Assembly (NCBI RefSeq): GCF_028201475.1
Contig: NZ_CP116383.1
Location: forward strand, 186,001-250,000
DNA length: 64,000 bases
Direction: 5' to 3'
DNA from: Vibrio sp. SCSIO 43137
Lineage (GTDB): Bacteria > Pseudomonadota > Gammaproteobacteria > Enterobacterales > Vibrionaceae
A program made the position numbers and the translations under genes. Under the pieces are notes generated by a model. The model was not told where the DNA came from. It ran no database searches and saw only the letters and a program-made list of their open reading frames with translations. Positions 17,844 to 27,618 of the stretch are shown here, piece by piece (positions within the stretch are counted from its first letter, which is position 1; every line of letters begins with the position of its first letter).

Positions 17844-19301
17844 ATGACTCAGTGGATTTCTGGTCAGTGGGTTGCCGGACAGGGTGAGGCGATGGCCTCT
17901 TCGAGCCCGTACAATGGAGAAGTGATCTGGCAGGGCGACAGTGCTACTCCGGCGCAGGTTGAACAGGCAGTAAAGGCGGCACGCAGTGCCTTTGTTCAGT
18001 GGAAAAAACTGAGCTTTGAACAGCGTGAAAAGTTTGTACTGGCCTTTGCCGAAGAGGTAAAAGCCAACAGTGAAGAGATCGCACAGATTATCGCTAAAGA
18101 AACGGGCAAACCTATCTGGGAAACCCGTACTGAAGCCGGTGCGGTAGCGGGCAAAATTGCTATCTCTATTCGTGCTTATCACGACAGAACAGGACAAAAC
18201 CAGCGTGAAGCTGCCGGTAATCAGATCGTGTTAAGACATCGTCCTCTGGGTGTAATGGCCGTTTTCGGGCCATATAACTTCCCGGCTCATCTGCCAAACG
18301 GTCATATAGTACCAGCTCTTCTGGCGGGTAATACGGTTGTGCTTAAGCCTTCAGAACAAACTCCGGCAACATCAGAGTTAATTATGAAGCTGTGGCAGAA
18401 AGTTGGTTTGCCAAACGGCGTGATCAATCTGGTTCAGGGTGCAAGGGAAACCGGTGTCGCTTTGGCTGAGTCAAAAGGTATCGATGGCCTGCTGTTTACC
18501 GGCAGTGCCAATACTGGCCATATCCTGCATAAGCAGTTTGCCGGACAGCCTGACAAAATGCTGGCTCTTGAGATGGGCGGAAACAACCCTATGGTTATTT
18601 CTGAGCAGTTTGGTGACCTGGATGCAACTGTGTATACCATTATTCAGTCTGCCTTTATCAGTGCCGGTCAGCGCTGTACCTGTGCCAGACGCCTGTACGT
18701 GCCTGAAGGCGAGAAAGGTGATGCACTGCTTGCTAAGTTGGCAGAAGCGACAGGTAAGATTGTTGTTGATCAGCCTTTTGCTGAGCCACAACCGTTTATG
18801 GGACCTCAGATCTCAGAACAAGCCGCTAAGTTTATCATTGATGCGCAAGCGAACTTGCAGTCATTAGGCGGTAAATCTCTGCTGGAAGCGGTTAATTCCA
18901 AGGCTGCTTTTGTTACGCCGGGTATTATTGACGTAACTGCTATCAGCGAGCTGCCGGATGAAGAGTACTTCGGGCCTCTGCTGCAGGTTGTCCGTTACAC
19001 AGGACTGGAGCAAGCAGTTGAGCTGGCAAATGATACTCGTTTTGGTCTGTCGGCCGGGCTGGTTTCCACTGATGATAACGAATGGGATTACTTCGTTGAT
19101 CATATTCGTGCGGGCATTGTAAACCGTAATCGCCAGTTAACCGGCGCAAGCGGAGATGCACCATTTGGCGGACCGGGAGCTTCCGGTAACCTGCGACCAA
19201 GTGCTTACTATGCAGCCGATTACTGCGCTTACCCTATGGCATCAATGGAAGGGAGTGAAACTCTGCTTCCTGCATCATTAAGCCCGGGCGTTAAGCTGTA
19301 A
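17844..19301 (+). CDS. astD: N-succinylglutamate 5-semialdehyde dehydrogenase
   Basis: NAD-dependent aldehyde dehydrogenase, fourth AST step, giving N-succinylglutamate. ALDH landmarks: [23 protein letters not shown] with the catalytic Asn, [18 protein letters not shown] (general-base Glu) and [11 protein letters not shown] with the nucleophilic Cys. 485 aa, as expected. astB and astE, which complete the pathway, are not in the window; a DUF1338 gene follows instead. Confidence 0.95.
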   Translation: MTQWISGQWVAGQGEAMASSSPYNGEVIWQGDSATPAQVEQAVKAARSAFVQWKKLSFEQREKFVLAFAEEVKANSEEIAQIIAKETGKPIWETRTEAGAVAGKIAISIRAYHDRTGQNQREAAGNQIVLRHRPLGVMAVFGPYNFPAHLPNGHIVPALLAGNTVVLKPSEQTPATSELIMKLWQKVGLPNGVINLVQGARETGVALAESKGIDGLLFTGSANTGHILHKQFAGQPDKMLALEMGGNNPMVISEQFGDLDATVYTIIQSAFISAGQRCTCARRLYVPEGEKGDALLAKLAEATGKIVVDQPFAEPQPFMGPQISEQAAKFIIDAQANLQSLGGKSLLEAVNSKAAFVTPGIIDVTAISELPDEEYFGPLLQVVRYTGLEQAVELANDTRFGLSAGLVSTDDNEWDYFVDHIRAGIVNRNRQLTGASGDAPFGGPGASGNLRPSAYYAADYCAYPMASMEGSETLLPASLSPGVKL

Positions 19302-19308
19302 AGCTATG

Positions 19309-19366
19309 TCTGGGTGATCTCCAGATGCAGATTCAGAGCTGCATCAAGGTGTTACTCGGGCATACA
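19309..19366. repeat. Short, internally deleted copy of the inverted-repeat element
   Basis: Matches the left end of the 12297-12561 element (CAGATGCAG, then CAGAGCTGCATCAAGGTG) joined to the last bases of its right end (GTTACTCGGGCATA). About 58 bp against 265, so most of the interior is missing. It lies 7 bp after the astD stop. Confidence 0.65.
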
Positions 19367-19483
19367 CATTCAGGTTTGGATTAAGTCGTACCATATTTCC
19401 GGATTGTAACCACGATAGCTGAAGCTAATGCAGATACAGTCCGGCAATAAACCTGTCATCAAATACAAGTTAAAGGAATGACT

Positions 19484-20275
19484 ATGTCTCCGACACTTCT
19501 GTTTCAAAAACTGTGGAACGACTATATTCAACGTTTGTGCCCTGAAGCTGAACGGGTACATCAGCTACTTGAAGAGGGCGAGCCCTTAATTAATGATCAT
19601 ATTGCTTTAAGGACGTTTTCTCTTGCTCCGCTGGGAATCGATACTCTGGCTAAGCCTTTTATTGAGCTTGGTTATAAAGAGTGTGGTGATTACCTGTTTG
19701 AGAGTAAGAAACTAACGGCTAAGCACTATGAGCATGCTGATCCGAATCAGCCTAAGGTGTTTATCAGTCAGCTTGAAGTGGGGCTTTGTTCGCCAGAGCT
19801 ACAATCTATCGTAGCAAAACTGGTTGAACAGGTTGATGCGGATAAACTCTCATCAAGTGACTTCCTTCACGGCGGCAGGCTATGGGATATCAGCTATCAG
19901 GATTATCTGACCTTGTCTGAAGAGAGTGAGTACGCCGCATGGCTTTCTGCCCACGGCTACGGTGCTAACCACTTTACCGTAAGTGTCAATCAACTGGATA
20001 AGTTCGAATCAGTGAAATCAGTTAATGATCACTTAAGGGAAGCGGGTTTCTCTATCAATGAATCGGGCGGAGAGGTAAAAGGTTCTGCAGAGGTGCTGTT
20101 AGAGCAGTCTTCAACCATGGCTGACCGGGTTGAGGTTAACTTTGCCGGAGAACAACAAGTTGTACCGGGTGGGTTTTACGAGTTTGCCCTTCGATACCCA
20201 ATGGCCGATGGTGACCTCTATCAGGGTTTTGTTGCTGCTTCAGCAGATAAAATCTTTGAAAGTACCGACAACTAA
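19484..20275 (+). CDS. DUF1338 family protein, probable 2-oxoacid dioxygenase/decarboxylase (HglS/YdcJ-like)
   Basis: Member of the DUF1338 family, whose studied members are Fe(II) enzymes converting 2-oxoadipate to 2-hydroxyglutarate. The proposed metal triad is visible: His in NDHIALRTF (about residue 37), His in GANHFTVSVN (about 165) and Glu in GGFYEFALRYP. 263 aa, shorter than HglS (about 460). Start at ATG 19484 because AAAGGA is 6 bp away; ATG 19478 would be too close. It follows the ast genes, so a substrate in amino-acid breakdown is likely, but which one is unknown. Confidence 0.8.
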   Translation: MSPTLLFQKLWNDYIQRLCPEAERVHQLLEEGEPLINDHIALRTFSLAPLGIDTLAKPFIELGYKECGDYLFESKKLTAKHYEHADPNQPKVFISQLEVGLCSPELQSIVAKLVEQVDADKLSSSDFLHGGRLWDISYQDYLTLSEESEYAAWLSAHGYGANHFTVSVNQLDKFESVKSVNDHLREAGFSINESGGEVKGSAEVLLEQSSTMADRVEVNFAGEQQVVPGGFYEFALRYPMADGDLYQGFVAASADKIFESTDN

Positions 20276-20292
20276 AAACGTTATTTAAATGA

Positions 20293-20325
20293 ATGCCTTC
20301 AGAAATTTTTCTGAAGGCGTTTCTA
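20293..20325. terminator. Terminator between the DUF1338 gene and epmB
   Basis: GCCTTCAGAAA / TTTCTGAAGGC stem between two converging genes, followed on the plus strand by GTTTCTATT. It may serve both genes. Confidence 0.75.
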
Positions 20326-21366
20326 TTATTCCAGACCTAGATCCAGCGGGGTTTTACTTGGCCGGCCACCAATTTCACGGGTGAGCTTAGGCACCATATA
20401 TCCGGATACCCTAGTCATCATCTCTGTAATTATCTGCTTTGCCTTTTTATCACTGACATAAAAATGAGCCGCACCTTGCACCTTATCCAGTACATGCAGG
20501 TAATATGGCTGAACACCGCAATCAAACAGGGTTTCGTTCAGGGCTATTTGTGCCTCTACAGAATCATTAACCCCTTTTAACAGCACTGACTGGTTAAGTA
20601 AGGTCACTCCGGCCTGCTTCAATTTAGCAAATGCATCCGCCAGTGAATGGTCAATTTCATTTACATGATTAATATGGGATACGAGTATCACCTTCAGCGG
20701 ACTATTTTTCAGAACCATGCATAGTTCATCAGTTATCCTCGATGGTATTACTACCGGCAACCGGGAGTGTATTCTCAGCCTTTTAATATGGGGGATATTG
20801 CCTATTTGCTCCAGCAACCACTCCATCTCATGATCTTTGGCCATCAAAGGATCGCCTCCGGATAGAATCACCTCATTGAGCTCTGTATGTTCTGCAATAT
20901 AATCAATACTCTGCTGCCACGCCTGTTTATTTCCTTTGCTTTCGCTGTAAGGATAGTGACGACGAAAACAGTAGCGGCAGTTAACGGCACAGCCACTTTT
21001 CAGAATTAACAGGGCACGGTTTTTATATTTGTGCAGTAGTCCGGGCTGATCTGAGCCTTGCTCTTCCAATGGATCGGAGCTGAATCCGGGCTGGAACTCC
21101 AGCTCTTCATCAAGAGGAAGCACTTGTCTGAGTAGCGGGTCATTAATGTTCCCTAGTTCCATCCGGCTGATAAAACTGGCAGGAACCCGCTGAGCAAACT
21201 GCTTTCTGGCGTTAAAGGTGCAGAGTCCGTTTTTGTCTTTTGGCCACTGAGCCGGAGGGATTTTCAGAGTATTCAGCAATTTTTCAGGATCACTGATCCC
21301 ATTCGCTAATTCATTGATCCAGTTTTGCTCAACAGAGGCGGCTTTTCGGGTTATGATATGCGGCAT
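20326..21366 (-). CDS. epmB: EF-P (R)-beta-lysine generating 2,3-aminomutase
   Basis: Radical-SAM, PLP-dependent enzyme converting lysine to (R)-beta-lysine for EF-P modification. Radical-SAM cluster motif CAVNCRYCFRRHYPYSE (CxxxCxxC, near residue 120), glycine-rich EVILSGGDPL, C-terminal PLP-lysine region in LDKVQGAAHF. 346 aa; lacks the extra C-terminal domain of clostridial lysine aminomutases, as EpmB does. Divergent from efp with only 34 bp between start codons. Confidence 0.95.
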   Translation of the reverse strand: MPHIITRKAASVEQNWINELANGISDPEKLLNTLKIPPAQWPKDKNGLCTFNARKQFAQRVPASFISRMELGNINDPLLRQVLPLDEELEFQPGFSSDPLEEQGSDQPGLLHKYKNRALLILKSGCAVNCRYCFRRHYPYSESKGNKQAWQQSIDYIAEHTELNEVILSGGDPLMAKDHEMEWLLEQIGNIPHIKRLRIHSRLPVVIPSRITDELCMVLKNSPLKVILVSHINHVNEIDHSLADAFAKLKQAGVTLLNQSVLLKGVNDSVEAQIALNETLFDCGVQPYYLHVLDKVQGAAHFYVSDKKAKQIITEMMTRVSGYMVPKLTREIGGRPSKTPLDLGLE

Positions 21367-21400
21367 TAAAATTTAACTCGAATAATAGTAAGAGGACAAA

Positions 21401-21967
21401 ATGGCTACAGTTAGCACTAATGAATTCAAAGGCGGCCTGAAATTGATGCTTGATAATGAGCCGTGCGTAATTCTTGAAAACGAATACGTTAAGCCGGGTA
21501 AAGGTCAGGCATTTAACCGCGTAAAAATTCGTAAACTACTTTCTGGTAAAGTGCTAGAGAAAACATTTAAGTCTGGTGAAACGTGCGAAGTTGCAGACGT
21601 TATGGATATCGATCTAGATTATCTATACTCAGACGGCGAATTCTACCACTTTATGAACTCAGAAACATTCGAACAAATTGCTGCAGATGCAAAAGCAGTC
21701 GGTGACAATGCTAAGTGGCTGGTAGAAAACAACACTTGTATGATTACCCTTTGGAATGGCAACCCTATTACAGTAACTCCGCCAAACTTTGTTGAGCTTG
21801 AAGTGACTGAGACAGATCCTGGCCTTAAAGGTGATACTCAGGGTACAGGTGGTAAGCCGGCAACTCTGACGACTGGTGCTGTTGTTCGTGTACCTCTGTT
21901 TATTCAGATTGGTGAAGTGATTAAGGTTGATACCCGTTCAGCTGAATATGTTGGTCGCGTAAAATAA
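21401..21967 (+). CDS. efp: Translation elongation factor P
   Basis: Rescues ribosomes stalled on polyproline. 188 aa, three OB-like domains. The modified lysine is Lys34 in [11 protein letters not shown], the context recognised by EpmA, whose gene is also in this window. AAGAGGA precedes the ATG. Because only 34 bp separate it from epmB, its promoter must overlap the 5' part of epmB. Codons are strongly biased, as in highly expressed genes. Confidence 0.98.
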   Translation: MATVSTNEFKGGLKLMLDNEPCVILENEYVKPGKGQAFNRVKIRKLLSGKVLEKTFKSGETCEVADVMDIDLDYLYSDGEFYHFMNSETFEQIAADAKAVGDNAKWLVENNTCMITLWNGNPITVTPPNFVELEVTETDPGLKGDTQGTGGKPATLTTGAVVRVPLFIQIGEVIKVDTRSAEYVGRVK

Positions 21968-21987
21968 CTTAATCTCGTTCAGATACA

Positions 21988-22022
21988 GAAACGGGGCAGA
22001 TAAGAATCTGCCCCGTTTTTTT
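21988..22022 (+). terminator. Rho-independent terminator after efp
   Basis: AACGGGGCAGAT / ATCTGCCCCGTT with a 4-nt loop and a run of T. It lies 13 bp from the converging frdD stop and could also stop frd transcripts. Confidence 0.92.
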
Positions 22023-22034
22023 ATCGTTCTAACT

Positions 22035-22397
22035 TCAGATCATAATAATAAAAATGATCGATAAAGCCGATACTAAAGCAGCACTGAAATAACAGGCAAT
22101 CTTACCAACCACACCTGCATGGATCTTAAGGTCATGCATACCGTGATGAACACGGTGCATAGCATGCCACATAGGCAGTGCCAGCGTGCCGATAATAAAT
22201 AAGGCACCGATAAAGCTGGTGGCGAACTCTGAAACGCGCTCATAGCTCATCGCTTCCGCATCAATAATACCTAAAGGTGCAAGGATACCCAGCACCAGTA
22301 CCGTCACCGGCGTTATCATGGCAAACCAGCTGCCGCCGGCACCAAACAGACCCCACCATACCGGCTCGTCTGAACGTTTTGGATGTTTATCTACCAC
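22035..22397 (-). CDS. frdD: Fumarate reductase membrane anchor subunit D
   Basis: One of two hydrophobic anchors of menaquinol:fumarate reductase. [17 protein letters not shown] is the family N-terminus; three TM helices follow (about residues 20-45, 60-85, 98-120). Start at GTG 22397 with AAGGAG 6 bp before; a TTG 18 bp further up is in frame but lies on the ribosome site. 120 aa. The frdC stop is 10 bp away. Confidence 0.93.
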   Translation of the reverse strand: MVDKHPKRSDEPVWWGLFGAGGSWFAMITPVTVLVLGILAPLGIIDAEAMSYERVSEFATSFIGALFIIGTLALPMWHAMHRVHHGMHDLKIHAGVVGKIACYFSAALVSALSIIFIIMI

Positions 22398-22407
22398 AAT
22401 AAGCTCC

Positions 22408-22791
22408 TTATACAATGATGAGTACGATTAGTGAAATCGCCGCTACTGCCGCCCACTGGCTCAGCACGATGACTTTCTTATCCACCAGTTTGCCCTTAAG
22501 GCGAACCGGTACCACTTGCGGCATCATGCCAAAGAAGGTGTGGGCATGGAAAAGACTGCCCAGCAGCGCCACGATGTTTATCGCCACCACAATAGGGTTG
22601 GCCATAAACTCAAGCCAGCTCTGCCAACTCTCCGGTCCCTTCACCAGACTGCCCAGACCGATAGTCAGAAACAGGGTGAACAGTATCAGCGGCAGTACTG
22701 TCGCTTCTCTTATCATATACAGGCGGTAGAAACTGCTTTTCTGCCACCAGGTCGCCTTCATGGTGCGAACATACGGTTTTCGATTACTCAT
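22408..22791 (-). CDS. frdC: Fumarate reductase membrane anchor subunit C
   Basis: Anchor subunit that with FrdD binds menaquinol. N-terminal [31 protein letters not shown], then three TM helices including [13 protein letters not shown]; the Glu in MIREATV corresponds to the quinone-site Glu29 of E. coli FrdC. 127 aa, near the 131 of E. coli. Six bp after frdB. Confidence 0.95.
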   Translation of the reverse strand: MSNRKPYVRTMKATWWQKSSFYRLYMIREATVLPLILFTLFLTIGLGSLVKGPESWQSWLEFMANPIVVAINIVALLGSLFHAHTFFGMMPQVVPVRLKGKLVDKKVIVLSQWAAVAAISLIVLIIV

Positions 22792-22797
22792 CCTTCT

Positions 22798-23532
22798 CTA
22801 CTCCTGTGGGGTTAGCATGGCTATCATAAAGTCTTTCGACGATTCGATTTTGCCCTGATTGACAGCGGCAGCCGGGTCTACGTTCTTCGGACACACTTCT
22901 GAGCAGAAGCCAACGAAGGTACAACCCCATACGCCGTTTTCGCCGTTCAGAAGCTCCATACGCTCATCTTTCCCGTTATCACGGCTGTCCAGATTGTAAC
23001 GGTGCGCTAAGGTGATGGCCGCAGGCCCTAAGAATTCCGGATTCAAACCAAACTGAGGACAGGCGGCGTAGCACAAACCACAGTTGATGCAGGCGGCAAA
23101 CTGCTTGTACTTGGCAAGCTGCTCAGGCGTCTGCTGGTTCGGGCCGTCTTCTGGTTTACGGTCGTTGCCAAGGATGTAAGGCTTAAGTGCTTCCAGACGT
23201 TCGATAAACGGCGTCATGTCCACAATCAGGTCTTTCTCAATCGGGAAGTTGGCCAGCGGCTCAATCAGCATGCCGTCCGGATAGTCGCGAAGGAAAGTCT
23301 TACACGCCAGCTTCGGATAGTTGTTTACCATCATGCCGCACGAGCCACAGATGGCCATACGGCAAGACCAGCGGTAAGTCAGGTCTTTATCCAGATGGTC
23401 TTTGATGTAACCTAACGCATCTAACAGAGACATGGTGTCATCAAACGGCACCTCAAAAGTCTGTTTGTACGGCTCGGCATCTTTGGCCGGGTCGTAACGC
23501 AGAATGTCGATTTTCTGAATTCTTGTAGACAT
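22798..23532 (-). CDS. frdB: Fumarate reductase iron-sulfur subunit
   Basis: Electron-transfer subunit between FrdA and the membrane quinones. Plant-type [2Fe-2S] motif [13 protein letters not shown] and two bacterial-ferredoxin motifs [12 protein letters not shown] and [12 protein letters not shown] for the [4Fe-4S] and [3Fe-4S] clusters. 244 aa. Its ATG shares one base with the frdA stop (TAATG), and GAGGAG lies upstream inside frdA. Confidence 0.97.
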   Translation of the reverse strand: MSTRIQKIDILRYDPAKDAEPYKQTFEVPFDDTMSLLDALGYIKDHLDKDLTYRWSCRMAICGSCGMMVNNYPKLACKTFLRDYPDGMLIEPLANFPIEKDLIVDMTPFIERLEALKPYILGNDRKPEDGPNQQTPEQLAKYKQFAACINCGLCYAACPQFGLNPEFLGPAAITLAHRYNLDSRDNGKDERMELLNGENGVWGCTFVGFCSEVCPKNVDPAAAVNQGKIESSKDFMIAMLTPQE

Positions 23533-25355
23533 TATTTCTGCTCCTCTTGCTGTGCGGCTTTTGCCTTAGCTTCCGCTTCTTCTTTCGCTGCTGCCTCTTC
23601 CGCCGCCGCACCGTACAGACGCGCTTTCGGCTGAGACTTAGTGATGGTCACATCGCTGTAGTCAATCACAGGAGAGGCATCTTGCCGGAAGAAGGCTTGT
23701 GAGTGTTTCAGGTAGTTGACATCATCACGCTCTGTGCAGCCTTCGTCTAAACGCTGGTGCGCACCACGGGATTCACGGCGAAGGATAGCCGAGTGTGCCA
23801 TGGCTTCCGCCACTTCCAGACCGTAGCCCACTTCAATGGCGTACAGCAGGTCTGTGTTAAACACCTTGCCTTTGTCTTTGATGCTGATGTTTTTATAACG
23901 GGCTTTTAGCTCTGTCAGCTTGGCAATGGTCTCTTCCAGCAAATCTTCACGTCGGTAGATACCACAACCCGATTCCATGGTGGCGCCCATTTCCGTGCGG
24001 ATGGTGGCCCAGTTTTCATCACCTTGCTGGTTCATTAGCGATTGGATACGCGCTTCGACGGCTTCCACTTGTGTAGCGATAGACTCATCGTTCCAGCCCT
24101 TAAACTCAGCGGCGCGTTTCACGGCATGCTCACCCGCTACGCGGCCAAACACCACAAATTCTGCCAGTGAGTTAGAGCCTAAGCGGTTTGCCCCATGCAG
24201 ACCAGACGAAGCACACTCACCCACGGCAAACAGGCCTTTAATGGTGGTTTCACAGTTCGGGTCGGTCTCAATGCCCCCCATGGTGTAGTGCACCGTCGGG
24301 CGGATTGGGATTGGCTCTTTGGCCGGGTCAACGTTCACATAGGCTTTCGCCAGCTCACAGATAAACGGCAGACGCTCCTGTAAGTACTCTTCGCCTAAGT
24401 GAGTCAGGTCAAGGTGCACCACATCCCCTAATGGGTGTTTGATGGTGTTGCCTTTTTGCTGCTCATGCCAGAACGCCTGAGACACTTTGTCCCGTGGACC
24501 CAGCTCCATGTATTTGTTCTTTGGCTGGCCAACCGGGGTTTCCGGTCCCATGCCGTAATCCTGCAGGTAACGGTAGCCGTCTTTGTTGACGATGATACCG
24601 CCTTCACCACGACAGCCTTCGGTCATCAGGATACCGGTACCCGGCAGACCCGTCGGGTGATACTGAACAAACTCCATATCACGCAGCGCCACGCCGTGAC
24701 GATAAGCCATCGCCATACCATCACCGGTCACGATACCGCCGTTGGTGTTGGTGTTATACACACGGCCTGCACCACCGGTTGCCAGTACCACAGACTTAGC
24801 TTTGATGGTCACCAGCTCGCCTTCCGACATATGAATGGCCACCAGACCCTGTACTTCGCCTTCGTCCACCAGCAGGTCAACAACAAAGTACTCGTCAAAG
24901 CGTTTGATTTGCTCATACTTAATCGACGTCTGGAACAAAGTATGCAGCATATGGAAGCCGGTCTTATCAGCAGCAAACCAGGTACGCTCGACCTTCATAC
25001 CGCCGAAGCGACGTACGTTCACATCGCCGTTCTCTTTACGGCTCCACGGGCAGCCCCACTGCTCCATCTGAATCATTTCGCGGGTGGCATTTTCAACGAA
25101 GTACTCCACGACGTTCTGCTCACACAGCCAGTCGCCGCCACCAACGGTGTCGTTAAAGTGGTTATCCAGACTGTCTTCTTCTTTGATGATCGCCGCCGAC
25201 CCGCCTTCAGCGGCCACGGTGTGGGAGCGCATCGGGTAGACTTTGGAAATCAGGGCAACTTCCAACTCAGGGTTGGCTTCTGCCGCGGCGATTGCAGTCC
25301 GTAGACCGGCACCGCCGGCACCGATGACTGCGATATCTGTGGTTATGGTTTTCAC
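23532..25355 (-). CDS. frdA: Fumarate reductase flavoprotein subunit
   Basis: Catalytic subunit of the anaerobic respiratory fumarate reductase. N-terminal FAD-binding [20 protein letters not shown], the covalent-FAD histidine in [10 protein letters not shown], and active-site stretches [11 protein letters not shown] and HYTMGGI. Start placed at GTG 25355 (GGAG 6 bp upstream, gives [15 protein letters not shown]); the longer frame to 25412 would add 19 residues before the fold. 607 aa. The C-terminus is Ala/Glu/Lys-rich ([18 protein letters not shown]), longer than in E. coli. Confidence 0.97.
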   Translation of the reverse strand: MKTITTDIAVIGAGGAGLRTAIAAAEANPELEVALISKVYPMRSHTVAAEGGSAAIIKEEDSLDNHFNDTVGGGDWLCEQNVVEYFVENATREMIQMEQWGCPWSRKENGDVNVRRFGGMKVERTWFAADKTGFHMLHTLFQTSIKYEQIKRFDEYFVVDLLVDEGEVQGLVAIHMSEGELVTIKAKSVVLATGGAGRVYNTNTNGGIVTGDGMAMAYRHGVALRDMEFVQYHPTGLPGTGILMTEGCRGEGGIIVNKDGYRYLQDYGMGPETPVGQPKNKYMELGPRDKVSQAFWHEQQKGNTIKHPLGDVVHLDLTHLGEEYLQERLPFICELAKAYVNVDPAKEPIPIRPTVHYTMGGIETDPNCETTIKGLFAVGECASSGLHGANRLGSNSLAEFVVFGRVAGEHAVKRAAEFKGWNDESIATQVEAVEARIQSLMNQQGDENWATIRTEMGATMESGCGIYRREDLLEETIAKLTELKARYKNISIKDKGKVFNTDLLYAIEVGYGLEVAEAMAHSAILRRESRGAHQRLDEGCTERDDVNYLKHSQAFFRQDASPVIDYSDVTITKSQPKARLYGAAAEEAAAKEEAEAKAKAAQQEEQK

Positions 25356-25376
25356 AGCATTCTCCAGTTGTAGGAG

Positions 25377-25428
25377 CAATTCAATGCGGGATGGGCTCAA
25401 TGTCTTAAGCACATCCCTGCATGAATTG
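25377..25428 (-). promoter_or_regulatory. Inverted-repeat hairpin in the frdA leader
   Basis: On the frd strand, CAATTCA..GGGATG pairs with CATCCC..TGAATTG around a small internal loop and an 18-nt top loop. The hairpin ends about 22 bp before the GTG, next to the GGAG. It could affect frdA translation or mRNA stability. Confidence 0.5.
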
Positions 25429-25553
25429 CATTAGGTTGTTATTATTAAAATTGCACACATCAGATTAGTGTACGGTACGAGGGTCAGGAAAAAATTGATA
25501 TTGATGGATTTTTGCCGTAGAAATGTAGCCCGCTAGTCAGGATTTGTTTAATG

Positions 25554-25569
25554 TGTGACAAGTATCACT
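25554..25569. promoter_or_regulatory. CRP-like site between frdA and epmA
   Basis: TGTGA-CAAGTA-TCACT matches the CRP consensus TGTGA-N6-TCACA at 9 of 10 positions. It is centred 72 bp before epmA and about 205 bp before frdA. Either promoter could use it. Confidence 0.55.
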
Positions 25570-25632
25570 GAGTAGTGTTTAGTGAACTTAAACCGTTATA
25601 AATATAGATATTTACCATTAATTTGAATCAAT

Positions 25633-26607
25633 ATGACAATAGAAAATTGGCAGCCCAGTGCCTCGATTCAGCAGCTTAAACAGCGTGCTGAACTTCTGGC
25701 GAAAATACGTCGCTTTTTTGAAGAAAAAGGGGTTTTAGAAGTTGAAACTCCGGCGATGAGTCACGCGACCGTAACCGATGTTCATCTGCATACTTTTCAG
25801 ACCCATTTTGTTGGCCCGGGTTTTTCCGACGGGCAGCCCCTTTATATGATGACAAGCCCTGAATTTCATATGAAAAGGCTACTTGCTGCAGGTAGCGGTT
25901 CTATTTATCAGATCGGTAAGGCGTTTCGCAATGAAGAGAACGGACGTCATCATAATCCTGAGTTTTCAATGCTGGAGTGGTACAGAACCGACTTTGATCA
26001 TCATGATCTGATGGACGAGATGGATGAGCTGTTACAGCTTATTCTGGAGAGCGGGAAAGCCGTTCGCACAACTTATCAGCAAGCCTTTTTAAGTGTACTG
26101 GAAGTTTGCCCTCTTGAAGCGTCAATGGAAGAGCTTAAGCACGTTGCCGGCAAACTAGGGCTGTCTGATATCGCGAATAAAGAGCAGGACAGAGATACCC
26201 TGCTACAGTTGCTTTTCAGCGTCGGAGTCGAGCCCCGGATAGGGCAACAGTCACCGGCATTTGTCTACGACTTCCCTGCATCACAGGCGGCACTTGCGAA
26301 AATTAATCATAACGATTCCCGCGTTGCAGATCGGTTTGAGGTGTATTTTAAAGGCATTGAACTGGCGAACGGATTTCATGAGCTGGATGACGCTGATGAA
26401 CAACTGGCGCGTTTCGTTGAAGACAATCAACATAGATTGAAAATGGGGCTGGAGATGCAGCCTATTGATTACAATCTGATTGAGGCTTTGAAAGCGGGTT
26501 TACCTGCCTGCGCTGGTGTAGCCTTAGGTATCGACAGGCTGGTTATGCTGGCTCTGGATTGTAACCATATTGATCAGGTAACTGCGTTTCCTTTCCCCAG
26601 AGCATGA
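25633..26607 (+). CDS. epmA: EF-P--(R)-beta-lysine ligase
   Basis: Class II lysyl-tRNA-synthetase-like enzyme that attaches (R)-beta-lysine to Lys34 of EF-P; it lacks the anticodon-binding domain. Motif 2 [21 protein letters not shown] and motif 3 [14 protein letters not shown] are intact. 324 aa, standard. Divergent from frdABCD as in E. coli, where the gene neighbours frdA. Confidence 0.96.
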   Translation: MTIENWQPSASIQQLKQRAELLAKIRRFFEEKGVLEVETPAMSHATVTDVHLHTFQTHFVGPGFSDGQPLYMMTSPEFHMKRLLAAGSGSIYQIGKAFRNEENGRHHNPEFSMLEWYRTDFDHHDLMDEMDELLQLILESGKAVRTTYQQAFLSVLEVCPLEASMEELKHVAGKLGLSDIANKEQDRDTLLQLLFSVGVEPRIGQQSPAFVYDFPASQAALAKINHNDSRVADRFEVYFKGIELANGFHELDDADEQLARFVEDNQHRLKMGLEMQPIDYNLIEALKAGLPACAGVALGIDRLVMLALDCNHIDQVTAFPFPRA

Positions 26608-26611
26608 TATG

Positions 26612-26640
26612 AGAGAGGGGGGCTCTCCCCCCCCCTTTAT
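26612..26640 (+). terminator. Terminator after epmA
   Basis: GAGAGGGGGG-ctct-CCCCCC-type stem with a long C-tract, then CTTTATAAAT. Unusually G/C-homopolymeric. It lies between epmA and the converging transporter gene. Confidence 0.6.
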
Positions 26641-26657
26641 AAATCCGGTTTAGATTC

Positions 26658-27563
26658 TTAACTGACAATTAGGCCTGTCCCTATCACGGCAAGCAATGCG
26701 CCTATCCATGCAAACTTATCCGGCCGCTGCTTGGTATAAAACCATAATATCGGAAGTACCATAATAGGCGTTGTCGAAGAGAGCAGGGCAACCATACCGA
26801 CATTGCCGTCCCTTAATGCGTAGAGTATTAAGGTCATGCCTACCGCCATAGCAAGAAAACCGTTTAGGGCGGTAATAGAAAGAATGCGTAATGTAATAGG
26901 TTTAACGGGTTTCGCCAGCCTGTTTCCGCTTAACCTGAAAGTGCCGTGAGCCAGAAAGGCGGTGATCATTCTGATTGCGGATGCTGCAATCGGGTCAACT
27001 GAAGTCTGCATAACAGGTTTAGCGATGATGCCGCCAAGAGCCTGACACAAAGCCGCGGTAAGCCCTAATCCGATTCCAATCCAGATATTGCCACGCAGTG
27101 TTTCCCAGTCGTGGTTGTTCTGTTTTTTGTTAGCGAAAAAGATTGCGGCGAGGACGCCGGAGAAGACCAGAACTGCGCCCGCCAGCTCTTGCCCTTGCAT
27201 GGTTTCGCTAAACAGGAAGTATCCCAGAACTGCTGAGAATACGGCATGGCAGGAAAATAGCAGCCCTGCCTGTCTTGGTCCCATTCTGTTCATACAGGCA
27301 AACAGGGCGGTATCACCGATAAAGATACCGATAAGGCCGGATAGCATCATTGGCGCAATATGATCACCGGAAACACTAAGCCAGCCACCGGATATAAACG
27401 CCATGCTGGTCAGCATAATAGCTGTACAGCCCATTCGCCATCTACTGTAAGCAAAGGTGCCAAGGTGGCGGGCAGGTGTAACGGATATCAGGCTGGAGAT
27501 CGCCCACAAAAAGGCTGCTGCAAGGGCAAGCCACTCATAAGACATAGTAAAAGTGATTATCAT
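26658..27563 (-). CDS. EamA/DMT-family transporter
   Basis: Inner-membrane permease of the drug/metabolite transporter superfamily with two EamA repeats and about ten TM helices. Glycine-rich GIFIGDTALFACMNRMGPRQAG and VGMVALLSSTTPIMVLPILWF are typical. Substrate unknown. 301 aa from ATG 27563; ATG 27545 (MSYEWLALAAAF) is equally possible, and neither has a clear ribosome site. Stands alone between epmA (converging) and the phosphodiesterase gene. Confidence 0.85.
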   Translation of the reverse strand: MIITFTMSYEWLALAAAFLWAISSLISVTPARHLGTFAYSRWRMGCTAIMLTSMAFISGGWLSVSGDHIAPMMLSGLIGIFIGDTALFACMNRMGPRQAGLLFSCHAVFSAVLGYFLFSETMQGQELAGAVLVFSGVLAAIFFANKKQNNHDWETLRGNIWIGIGLGLTAALCQALGGIIAKPVMQTSVDPIAASAIRMITAFLAHGTFRLSGNRLAKPVKPITLRILSITALNGFLAMAVGMTLILYALRDGNVGMVALLSSTTPIMVLPILWFYTKQRPDKFAWIGALLAVIGTGLIVS

Positions 27564-27618
27564 TTAACAATCTGTTTACTATGCCTTAAAGTGCTTAAAA
27601 TGCGTATTGTTTTATGCG

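Noticed and set aside
24435..25304. A 289-codon open frame antisense to frdA
   Set aside because: It mirrors the third-base bias of frdA on the opposite strand. The frdA motifs are complete and the antisense product resembles no protein.
25356..25632. FNR box expected upstream of frdABCD
   Set aside because: Only half-site-like TTGAT copies are present (near 25496). No TTGAT-N4-ATCAA was found.
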